Shown here: positions 1 through 5,254 of the stretch, piece by piece
How positions within the stretch are numbered: the first letter of the stretch is position 1
Layout: the number at the start of each line of letters is the position of its first letter
From: Euryarchaeota archaeon UBA13
GTDB taxonomy: Archaea > Thermoplasmatota > Poseidoniia > Poseidoniales > Poseidoniaceae
Length of the DNA stretch: 5,254 nt
Assembly (NCBI GenBank): GCA_002495945.1
Contig: DAHU01000094.1
Coordinates: 61,736-66,989, forward strand
Direction of reading: 5' to 3'
The notes under the pieces: model-generated
What the model saw: the letters and a program-made list of their open reading frames with translations, nothing else
Database searches by the model: none
What the model was told of the DNA's origin: nothing
Made by a program: the position numbers and the translations under genes

Positions 1-881
1 CCTTGGCCATCATCTGGGTCTTGCGTACCGTCTGGATTGGATGCTGCAGATGTCGCATCGTATCCTGCTACCCATTTGTGGTCATCATATGATAGTGGAT
101 TTGTGTCTGGCGCATCATTCTCGTCATCAAAATCATTTAGCGAGCGATGTTCATTATCAACACCGGTGTCTAAGATTGCAATTACTACTCCATCACCCGT
201 ATAGCCGCGTTCAAATGCTGTTTCGGTATAAACATCAGAAGGCATTGAACGAGTTGCCTTTCCAGCAATATCATTTGATGGAACCATTACATTCTGCATC
301 TCAATAACAACTACTCCATGCAGGTGATAAATATCCATCAGTGCGCTCACTGGCACTTTGTCGACTACGATTGAGTCAATGCTTTCTGGTCGGTCAAACC
401 AAGCTCCTGCATCTTCACCAACCCAATTATGAGCGTACAACACTGACGCTAATTCATCAGCTTCAATGTCAGTTGGATGCCAGGCGTAATCGACAACTAT
501 TGCTACTGTTTTCCTGCCATCGTCGCCGATTATTGAGGTTGGGGAGATAGAATCATGGCCGGCGATAACTCGTTGTAACCTATCATCCATTCCGTTCCAG
601 TCAAGATCGGGTCCATAAGCAAGCCACCAGCCATCTCGTTCTGCAGCCGGCATGTCTGCTCTCAGATTTAATCTCAAAGGCCGGTCACACAATTCATCAC
701 CGCACATCAGCGGCGGGAGTCCATCGATTAGAATCGGCGTGGTGTGGGTCGCAGGCTCGCTGTTAATCGAGTCTTCATGGCTATCGGTGGTGATTGCAGA
801 GGCCGCAGCAGAACTTATCGAGAGTAGGAAAATCAAGACAATTGAAATCGCTGAGCGACGTAAACCATTGTTAGAACTCAT
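1..881 (-). CDS. Secreted subtilisin-like serine protease (S8 family), N-terminal part, cut by left edge
   Basis: Reading the minus strand from ATG at 881 gives an open frame of 293 codons that runs off the window. Residues 1-29 look like a Sec signal peptide: R8-R9, a hydrophobic stretch from about 11 to 24, and an A-S-A cleavage motif at 27-29. Next come a short Cys pair (C60, C65) and an acidic loop at 92-100 with the pattern DxDxNGxDD, resembling calcium-binding loops. Residues about 124-205 have alternating strands and helices like an I9-type inhibitory propeptide. The catalytic Asp is D238, in a stretch reading VVIAILDTGVD, the classic S8 Asp motif. The visible part ends in an acidic DPDDGQG, just where the catalytic GHGTH motif would be expected; His and Ser therefore lie outside the window. 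By family knowledge it would degrade extracellular protein or peptides. No clear Shine-Dalgarno site is seen. The S8 assignment is firm; substrate and C-terminal domains are unknown. Confidence 0.93.
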   Translation of the reverse strand, partial: MSSNNGLRRSAISIVLIFLLSISSAAASAITTDSHEDSINSEPATHTTPILIDGLPPLMCGDELCDRPLRLNLRADMPAAERDGWWLAYGPDLDWNGMDDRLQRVIAGHDSISPTSIIGDDGRKTVAIVVDYAWHPTDIEADELASVLYAHNWVGEDAGAWFDRPESIDSIVVDKVPVSALMDIYHLHGVVVIEMQNVMVPSNDIAGKATRSMPSDVYTETAFERGYTGDGVVIAILDTGVDNEHRSLNDFDDENDAPDTNPLSYDDHKWVAGYDATSAASNPDGTQDPDDGQ

Positions 882-950
882 TGAACTTGACCCCTTCGGC
901 AGGATACCTGAGGCTCAACCATGTTTTGATAGTATCCATTTCTCGACCCT

Positions 951-978
951 TCCCCAACCCCCTTAGGGGGTTTGGGGA
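951..978. repeat. GC-rich inverted repeat / hairpin after the rhomboid gene
   Basis: The left arm TCCCCAACCCCC (951-962) pairs with the right arm GGGGGTTTGGGGA (966-978) across a three-base TTA loop, with a single bulged T in the right arm. This gives a 12-pair stem of mostly G-C pairs. It begins two bases after the rhomboid stop codon (read on the minus strand) and lies about 70 bases before the protease start. It could be a transcription or mRNA-end signal, or a copy of a dispersed palindromic repeat. There is no T-tract on either side, so it is not a canonical intrinsic terminator. Confidence 0.8.
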
Positions 979-980
979 AA

Positions 981-2021
981 TTATGGCCAGTTGAAATGTT
1001 CAGGGCTTTTGGGGCACTGTAAGTGCGGGCCGTCTGAACGCTCTACTACACCCAACTTACTGCCGCATTCAGGACATACAGACAAATCAGCAATGTGTTC
1101 CATCCAAGCCAGCCTTGTTTCAGGCTCATCGCTGGATTCCATCAAACTCTTGACAGATTCGCGTAATTTCTTAGGCAATTCATAGCCCTGTGATTCCCAC
1201 GGATTTCCGACTTCAGATAGATCTGTCATCTGCTTTTTTATTTGCCTAAGACGATTTATGACCTCACTCGAAGATGACGGGCCACCATCCTCAATCCCCA
1301 TTGCAACAGGCCCGCCTTTAGCAACTAATGGTAGCATAACATAGGCTAAGATGAAACCACCCAAGTGAGCCATATGGCCGACATCGCTTGGCCTCTCAAG
1401 TCCATAAGTTGAGTATGCCCTCACCACCTCGAGACCAAAATAAATCAATGCTAGATAAAACACTGGCCATTTGCGAATTAAAATTAGCGGAAACGGTATC
1501 TCGTCCTTTGGCCAACCTGCCAAATATGCTCCAAATAGACCAAACGCCGCACCTGAAGCACCGAGCGCAGGTCTTGATGAATCTATGTTGAACATGAACC
1601 ATGCAAGCGAACCGCCCACTAACCCGATAAAATACACCACAGCAAACCGATTTCTGCCAAGCCTTTGCTCGAGAGGAATTCCTACCAGTGAAATCACCAA
1701 GATATTCCCAAGCACGTGAGTAGCATCAAACTGACTGTGGAGAAAACCTGCAGAAATGAAGGTAATCCATCCTGATGGTTGCTTTGCTTCAGTTGGAACC
1801 ATCCACAAATCACTCCACAACCATAACGAAACCAAGTCAAAATTGTACAGTAATGACCAAATTACCTGGACAAGATATCCCAATAGTAAGCCAACCGTCA
1901 TGGAAAGAGCGAACGACGTTTTATGCCGATAAGAGTATACTAGCGGCCACAGCACTGCGATTAGCCAAACTACAAACAGACAACTTTCGACTACGCTGAA
2001 CTGCGTAAACTGGGCCGCCAT
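981..2021 (-). CDS. Rhomboid family intramembrane serine protease with C-terminal zinc-ribbon-like tail
   Basis: This 346-residue polytopic membrane protein carries the rhomboid signature. The catalytic Ser is S156 in GASG (154-157), and the catalytic His is H219 in HMAHLGG (216-222). H95, H102 and N106 in the preceding loop match the His/Asn residues that form the oxyanion hole in the GlpG family. E118-Q119-R120 follows in the usual place. Hydrophobic segments lie near 12-30, 38-60, 103-117, 126-145, 152-170, 186-200 and 214-233. After about residue 235 the protein is soluble and charged, and it ends in C316-x2-C319 with C336 and H342, a likely zinc-binding tail on the cytoplasmic side. By family knowledge it cleaves transmembrane segments of other membrane proteins. 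The start at 2021 is the first ATG, placed 24-25 bases from a TATA-like box, which suggests a leaderless message. It is divergent from the ccm operon and upstream of the subtilase gene. The substrate is unknown. Confidence 0.95.
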   Translation of the reverse strand: MAAQFTQFSVVESCLFVVWLIAVLWPLVYSYRHKTSFALSMTVGLLLGYLVQVIWSLLYNFDLVSLWLWSDLWMVPTEAKQPSGWITFISAGFLHSQFDATHVLGNILVISLVGIPLEQRLGRNRFAVVYFIGLVGGSLAWFMFNIDSSRPALGASGAAFGLFGAYLAGWPKDEIPFPLILIRKWPVFYLALIYFGLEVVRAYSTYGLERPSDVGHMAHLGGFILAYVMLPLVAKGGPVAMGIEDGGPSSSSEVINRLRQIKKQMTDLSEVGNPWESQGYELPKKLRESVKSLMESSDEPETRLAWMEHIADLSVCPECGSKLGVVERSDGPHLQCPKSPEHFNWP

Positions 2022-2040
2022 GACAACGCTTGGTGCTGGG

Positions 2041-2050
2041 TATTTTTGAA
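2041..2050 (-). promoter_or_regulatory. TATA-like box for the rhomboid gene
   Basis: On the minus strand the bases read TTCAAAAATA, an A-rich TATA-like element centred about 25 bases from the ATG at 2021. That spacing fits an archaeal promoter whose transcription begins at or very near the start codon, and it agrees with the lack of a Shine-Dalgarno site before this gene. The call rests only on composition and spacing. Confidence 0.35.
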
Positions 2051-2060
2051 TTAGTGCAAC

Positions 2061-2067
2061 AATATTA
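2061..2067 (+). promoter_or_regulatory. ccmA: Possible TATA box for the ccm operon
   Basis: AATATTA is the most TATA-like stretch before the ccmA start. It lies 43-49 bases from the ATG, so transcription would be expected to begin near 2090 and leave a leader of about 20 bases. It partly overlaps the inverted repeat at 2066-2077, so a protein bound there could block the basal factor. This is weak evidence. Confidence 0.25.
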
Positions 2068-2077
2068 CCAAATGGTA
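2066..2077. promoter_or_regulatory. Short inverted repeat in the divergent promoter region, possible operator
   Basis: TACCA (2066-2070), AA, then TGGTA (2073-2077) forms a five-pair inverted repeat near the centre of the 88-base region between two divergent genes. Such a place suits a regulator acting on both promoters. The repeat is short enough to arise by chance. Confidence 0.25.
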
Positions 2078-2089
2078 GGATTCATGGCT

Positions 2090-2108
2090 GTTGTGTCAAT
2101 AGCACAAC
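2090..2108 (+). promoter_or_regulatory. Inverted repeat directly before the ccmA start (leader hairpin or operator)
   Basis: GTTGTG (2090-2095) and CACAAC (2103-2108) are complementary arms around a seven-base TCAATAG loop. The second arm ends one base before the ATG at 2110. If the leader is transcribed it would fold next to the start codon, where a Shine-Dalgarno site would normally be; none is seen. Otherwise it could be a DNA operator. Significance is untested. Confidence 0.35.
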
Positions 2109-2109
2109 C

Positions 2110-3327
2110 ATGGCAGAGGCTCTCCTCGAACTGGACGGTGTTACTGTTCGGCGCGGTATGGGAGTGGTGTTGAACAATTTTTCACTAACTGTCAAATCTG
2201 GTGAATGTGTCATACTATACGGTGAAAATGGTGCTGGAAAATCAACCGTCATCGAGACTGCCGCACGACTTCTCCCAATGGAGAGCGGTACAGTAAGACA
2301 CCACGGAAAAATTGTTTGTGACGGTGATGGAAGGAGAATTAATCCCCCGAAACCATTCGGCCTGACTTTACAATCCAACTGTTTAGTTCAAAGCCAAACT
2401 ATTGAACAACGGTTTCAAGATGTCGTAAGCCTATGTGGGAAATCCTTCGATTCTAAACCATTATTGGAGGATTACAAGATTAGCAATCGTCGAAATGACA
2501 AAATCGCTCACCTTTCGGGTGGCCAAATGAGAAAAGTAGCGGTTCTTTCAGGTCTTATTCCGGGAATGGTAAGTGCTGAACCGAGAATTATTTTGCTCGA
2601 TGAGCCAGATTCGGGCCTTGATGATACATCTGTTGAAATGTTGGTCAGCCACCTTCACATGTTAAGAAATCTCGGACACGCAATAGTCATAGCATCACAT
2701 GACAAGAGGTTGTTCGAATGTGCCACTACTATGCATGACCTTAGTACTGCACAAAGCAATAGACCCGAAAACACCGACACATGGACAGTTATCTCAAAGG
2801 ACAAAAAATATTCTCTACTCAATACAAAAATTGGCTGGAAACTAAATTTCAGCACCTTGGTTTCACTGCAGAGAAATTGGTTGGCTGCCCTATTGGTAAT
2901 GGGAACATTACTCTCGATAGCAGACCCATTGACATTGACCGATGAAGAAATTATTCTGATGGGTTTTACTTTAGCTCCTGCATTTACCATGGGATTAATT
3001 GGAGATTCGGTATTCAAGATTCTTGCTGAACATCGGGCGATTGATTGGTGGCGGTCTCAACATAACACAGTGCCACATTCCTACGCTGAGAGTGCTCTAA
3101 GTGGCATGATCATCACGGCAATTGCAATGCAAATTTTCCTTCAAAGCGTCGACTTACGAATTATTATCGTGGGAGGATTAATCACCCTCTTCACCTCAAT
3201 AGCGGTTAGATTTCTCCAAATGAGCACTATTAGATTGGCGCGTAGTAACGCTGTGTTCATTAGATTACTAACCCCAATTCTAATTTTACCGTGGGGTATA
3301 GTAGTAGATTATTGTGCCGCGTTATAA
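2110..3327 (+). CDS. ccmA: Heme-exporter ABC protein: CcmA-type ATPase fused to a CcmB-like membrane domain
   Basis: Residues 1 to about 215 form a complete ABC ATPase: Walker A GENGAGKST (38-46), Q-loop Q88, signature LSGGQ (135-139), Walker B IILLDEP (160-166) with catalytic E165, D-loop SGLDD (168-172) and switch H197. CcmA proteins are normally about 200 residues and end here. This one continues after a polar linker (about 213-247) into a hydrophobic domain with roughly five membrane segments, near 257-271, 281-302, 326-345, 350-369 and 381-400. ccmC and a ccmD-like gene follow and no separate ccmB lies in the window, so the membrane part is best read as a fused, shortened CcmB; this is inference from position and topology, since CcmB usually has six segments and about 220 residues. 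In System I, CcmAB uses ATP to release heme-loaded CcmE from CcmC. The start at 2110 gives a normal ABC N-terminus. No Shine-Dalgarno site is visible. An unrelated single-chain ABC half-transporter is the main alternative. Confidence 0.88.
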   Translation: MAEALLELDGVTVRRGMGVVLNNFSLTVKSGECVILYGENGAGKSTVIETAARLLPMESGTVRHHGKIVCDGDGRRINPPKPFGLTLQSNCLVQSQTIEQRFQDVVSLCGKSFDSKPLLEDYKISNRRNDKIAHLSGGQMRKVAVLSGLIPGMVSAEPRIILLDEPDSGLDDTSVEMLVSHLHMLRNLGHAIVIASHDKRLFECATTMHDLSTAQSNRPENTDTWTVISKDKKYSLLNTKIGWKLNFSTLVSLQRNWLAALLVMGTLLSIADPLTLTDEEIILMGFTLAPAFTMGLIGDSVFKILAEHRAIDWWRSQHNTVPHSYAESALSGMIITAIAMQIFLQSVDLRIIIVGGLITLFTSIAVRFLQMSTIRLARSNAVFIRLLTPILILPWGIVVDYCAAL

Positions 3328-3364
3328 CCTTCAACTTCAATAAGGGGATTAACGAGCCAAACCC

Positions 3365-4063
3365 ATGCGAGTTAGGGCTGGAGAGGTTGTTCTCGGTCTG
3401 GGTTTCATCGGTCTAATGATTACTCTATTTCTCGCATTTAATTGGGCGCCAAGCGTCAATATCAATGCATTTCAAGCACCTGAATCACAACGGATATTCT
3501 ACTGGCACGTTCCAGCAGCATGGGCTGCATTCATCGCTTTTGCCGTTTTATTCGTGGGCTCTGCATTGTGGTTTTTCAAACGCAGTCCACTCGGATGGAA
3601 ATTGCATATTGCTGGGTCAGAAGCTGGATTGGCCTGCGGATTGATGGCCGTTTGGTCAGGATGTGTTTGGGGCGCTGCAGAATGGGGCACGCCGTGGGAC
3701 TGGGAAGATTGGCGGCTCAACACCTTTGGATTGCTGACGCTTCTGGCATTATTTTTGGTACTCGGTCGACAAAGTCAACCGGATGGAGTTGAGAGCAGAG
3801 ACACCTTCTCGACCTTTGGACTGTATGGTTTTGTCTTGGTTCCGCTTACTTATGTTGCCACAAGAATTTGGGTAATCAGACACCCCGGGCCCGTGATTGG
3901 CGGCGATGAGGAAAGTTCCATTTCTGGAGACATGGCGTTAGTTTTGATGATTGGCGCAATCTCATTTACCACTCTAATTGTCGGCCACATTCTAACATCA
4001 ATGGAAATTACCAAATTTGAGCAACGATTAGAGAGATTGCAAAAGGAGTTGGATGGTGAGTAA
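3365..4063 (+). CDS. ccmC: Heme-handling membrane protein CcmC (cytochrome c maturation System I)
   Basis: This 232-residue protein has six predicted membrane segments (about 8-26, 52-71, 83-103, 119-134, 150-169, 190-212) and is close to the usual CcmC length. H48 in YWHVPAAW and H173 in IRHPGP sit where the family has its two heme-ligand histidines. Between them lies the tryptophan-rich heme-binding motif, here WGTPWDWEDWRL (107-118). Relative to the usual WGTxWxWDxRL form it appears to have one extra residue and an acidic E-D pair. CcmC presents heme to the chaperone CcmE at the outer face of the membrane. The C-terminus (213-229) is charged with heptad-like spacing and may be a short coiled coil. 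The gene follows ccmA by 37 bases and ends directly against the ccmD start. No good Shine-Dalgarno site precedes it; an AAGGGG lies too far away, about 20 bases upstream. Confidence 0.95.
   Translation: MRVRAGEVVLGLGFIGLMITLFLAFNWAPSVNINAFQAPESQRIFYWHVPAAWAAFIAFAVLFVGSALWFFKRSPLGWKLHIAGSEAGLACGLMAVWSGCVWGAAEWGTPWDWEDWRLNTFGLLTLLALFLVLGRQSQPDGVESRDTFSTFGLYGFVLVPLTYVATRIWVIRHPGPVIGGDEESSISGDMALVLMIGAISFTTLIVGHILTSMEITKFEQRLERLQKELDGE
4055..4059 (+). promoter_or_regulatory. Ribosome-binding site of ccmD
   Basis: GGTGA, matching the 3' end of archaeal 16S rRNA, lies four bases before the ATG at 4064 and inside the last codons of ccmC. It fixes the ccmD start and suggests translational coupling of the two genes. 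Confidence 0.6.
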
Positions 4064-4252
4064 ATGGAAGACAAAACATATCTCTCAATTGCCTATTTAG
4101 GAATGATCTTTGGATTGGCAATTTGGACATGGACTGTAGTGTCTCGAAGTCGCAATTTAGAACAGCGGATTAACGCCATGGAGCAAAGCCTGAATATCAA
4201 ATCAGTAGACTCGGATTCAGTCGCATCAGTAAATGATACAAATGACAACTGA
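4064..4252 (+). CDS. ccmD: CcmD-like small membrane protein
   Basis: The gene encodes 62 residues with one membrane segment (about 7-26) that begins with YLSIAYLGM and is followed by basic residues R28 and R30. Together with its position directly after ccmC this matches CcmD, the small subunit that stabilises the CcmABC complex and helps release holo-CcmE. CcmD proteins are poorly conserved, so the call relies on topology and context. After the membrane segment, residues 31-45 show a heptad-like pattern, then an acidic Ser/Asp/Asn-rich tail to residue 62. The ATG follows the ccmC stop codon with no gap and has a good GGTGA site. The resemblance of its helix to the charged C-terminus of CcmC hints that the two could pack together, which is inference. 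Confidence 0.75.
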   Translation: MEDKTYLSIAYLGMIFGLAIWTWTVVSRSRNLEQRINAMEQSLNIKSVDSDSVASVNDTNDN

Positions 4253-4293
4253 CCTTGGCACAGATTGAAACCAACAAGCATCTAGGAGTGGGC

Positions 4294-4298
4294 GGTGA
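4294..4298 (+). promoter_or_regulatory. Ribosome-binding site of nmd3
   Basis: GGTGA lies four bases before the ATG at 4303, the same motif and spacing as at ccmD. It favours 4303 over the in-frame GTG at 4288 and TTG at 4255 as the start. Confidence 0.6.
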
Positions 4299-4302
4299 AG
4301 GC

Positions 4303-5254
4303 ATGTCAGAACTCGGTGCAGATTTCTGTTTGGTGTGCGGTGCACCACCGCCACTATTCGGTGAGCGCATGTGCGAGGCATGTCTCCGTAAACGAGTGAA
4401 ATTGGCTGAAGTCCCAGAAAATGTACCATGGGTTCGCTGCGCAAGATGCGGAATTGTTGAGATACAAGGCAAGTGGGTCAACATCACTGAGGAAGAAGTA
4501 TGGGACGAATTAATTCAGCGAAATCTAAAGTTTCATGTTGATGCTGAAGATATTGGTATTGCTTTCGAAACAAGAAAAGTCTCAGACAGACATACCCTGA
4601 TTCATCTGCAACTGGAGGGAGTTATCGATTCATTGTTATTCCAAGAAGAGCACACTATGCGTGCGAGAATGGCTAATGGTGTCTGTTTGACCTGTACTCG
4701 TCGAGCTGGTAATTACTATGAGGCGACGGTACAACTTCGCTCGAGTGGCAGAAAATTAAGCGAATCAGAATATGAGAGTTTACGAGCCACCCTCGATGTA
4801 GTCAAAGAGTCACTATCTGATGACCCGATGTTTTTCATTACTAATGAAGGCCCAGTTACTGGAGGCTATGATGTTGTCATGGGAAGCAAAGGACTGGCTC
4901 GGGCATGGGGCCGACACCTAACCAAAGAATATGGCGGGCAAGTAGTAGAAACCAATTCTACAGTTGGCCGAAAAGACGGTATAGATGTCACAAGATTGAC
5001 ACTGCTGTACCGTAAACCTGGCTATGAACTAGGTGATGTAATTAGATGGCGCGACCACCTTTGGCGACCAGCATCGTGGAGTAAAGATGGTGCGATTGTT
5101 GAGCGAATTGACCGTCAAGAACGAACAGGTGCGACATGGCGTGACTTAGAATCATCACAAGTTCTTGCTCGTATGTCCGAACACATTGTTGTCGATTTAA
5201 TCAATCAAGATTCATCAGTCGGTGAATTCCTTGACCCTACAACTTGGACTATGG
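4303..5254 (+). CDS. nmd3: Archaeal NMD3 family protein (large ribosomal subunit factor), cut by right edge
   Basis: 317 codons are visible without a stop. The N-terminus has the four Cys-x2-Cys pairs of the NMD3 zinc region: C9/C12, C24/C27, C46/C49 and C128/C131. The last pair is followed by RRAGNYYEATVQLR, a hallmark stretch of the family. Residues after about 140 fit the rest of the NMD3 core, and about 245-317 resemble the beta-rich OB/SH3-like C-terminal part (GDVIRW, then a terminal LDPTTW). In eukaryotes NMD3 is the adaptor for nuclear export of the 60S subunit; archaea have no nucleus, so a role in large-subunit maturation is inferred. Archaeal members are usually about 350-400 residues, so most of the protein is present. 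It starts 50 bases after ccmD and may share its transcript, although the functions are unrelated. The ORF continues upstream in frame to 4246 without another ATG. Confidence 0.93.
   Translation, partial: MSELGADFCLVCGAPPPLFGERMCEACLRKRVKLAEVPENVPWVRCARCGIVEIQGKWVNITEEEVWDELIQRNLKFHVDAEDIGIAFETRKVSDRHTLIHLQLEGVIDSLLFQEEHTMRARMANGVCLTCTRRAGNYYEATVQLRSSGRKLSESEYESLRATLDVVKESLSDDPMFFITNEGPVTGGYDVVMGSKGLARAWGRHLTKEYGGQVVETNSTVGRKDGIDVTRLTLLYRKPGYELGDVIRWRDHLWRPASWSKDGAIVERIDRQERTGATWRDLESSQVLARMSEHIVVDLINQDSSVGEFLDPTTWTM

Noticed and set aside
41..550. Two plus-strand open frames (41-307 and 341-550)
   Set aside because: Both are antisense to the subtilase gene and have low-complexity His/Leu/Gln-rich composition typical of shadow frames.
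902..937. GGATAC / GTATCC inverted repeat before the subtilase start
   Set aside because: Only six pairs with a 24-base loop; easily explained by chance and without other support.
652..966. Plus-strand open frame of 104 codons
   Set aside because: It lies antisense to the start of the subtilase, whose signal peptide, propeptide-like region and Asp motif are clear. The peptide shows no recognisable features and its end runs into the palindrome.
951..978. Intrinsic terminator
   Set aside because: The hairpin is strong, but no run of T follows it on either strand, so I list it only as a repeat.
2084..2110. Alternative upstream ATG for ccmA at 2084
   Set aside because: It is 26 bases before 2110 and so out of frame with the ABC protein.
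2655..3017. Minus-strand open frame of 120 codons
   Set aside because: Antisense to the linker and membrane domain of the CcmA-type protein; no family features.
4233..4268. Tiny open frame of 11 codons overlapping the end of ccmD
   Set aside because: No ribosome-binding site and no features; it ends before the nmd3 start and is most likely chance.
4197..4487. Minus-strand open frame of 96 codons
   Set aside because: It overlaps the end of ccmD and the zinc region of nmd3 on the opposite strand, and its sequence looks like a shadow of the Cys-rich region.

Overview
The window looks like a mesophilic, moderately AT-rich euryarchaeon. The strongest evidence is the gene at the right edge, an NMD3-type protein with four Cys-x2-Cys pairs; this family is found in archaea and eukaryotes, not bacteria. 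Other archaeal-looking traits are short GGTGA ribosome-binding sites four bases before two starts, weak or absent Shine-Dalgarno sites elsewhere, and a TATA-like box about 25 bases from one start codon. A secreted subtilase with an acidic DxDxNG loop beside a cytochrome c maturation operon fits the marine Thermoplasmatota (Marine Group II/III, Poseidoniales-like). That placement is inferred from general knowledge and was not tested by a search.

Layout. The left part (1-2021) is on the minus strand. A rhomboid intramembrane protease with a C-terminal zinc-ribbon-like tail (981-2021) is followed downstream by a secreted subtilisin-family serine protease (start at 881), which runs off the left edge just before its catalytic His motif. 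A GC-rich hairpin (951-978) lies between them, two bases after the rhomboid stop. A divergent intergenic region (2022-2109) holds a TATA-like box for the rhomboid and two short inverted repeats. The right part (2110-5254) is on the plus strand: an ABC ATPase fused to a membrane domain (CcmA with a probable compact CcmB), CcmC, a CcmD-like small membrane protein, and NMD3, which is cut by the right edge.

How the genes work together. The ccmA(B)-ccmC-ccmD cluster encodes a heme-handling module of cytochrome c maturation System I. The ABC part is expected to release heme from CcmC onto the chaperone CcmE, which is not in the window, as are CcmF/CcmH. ccmC and ccmD abut without a gap, so they are almost surely co-expressed. 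nmd3 starts 50 bases later and may be co-transcribed or have its own promoter. The two minus-strand proteases act at or outside the membrane. Their adjacency is suggestive, but no functional link can be shown from sequence alone.

There is no mobile element, CRISPR array, tRNA or rRNA that I can see. The main points of interest are the CcmA-CcmB-like fusion, the altered tryptophan-rich motif of CcmC, the zinc-ribbon rhomboid next to a secreted subtilase, and the palindromes in the two intergenic regions.
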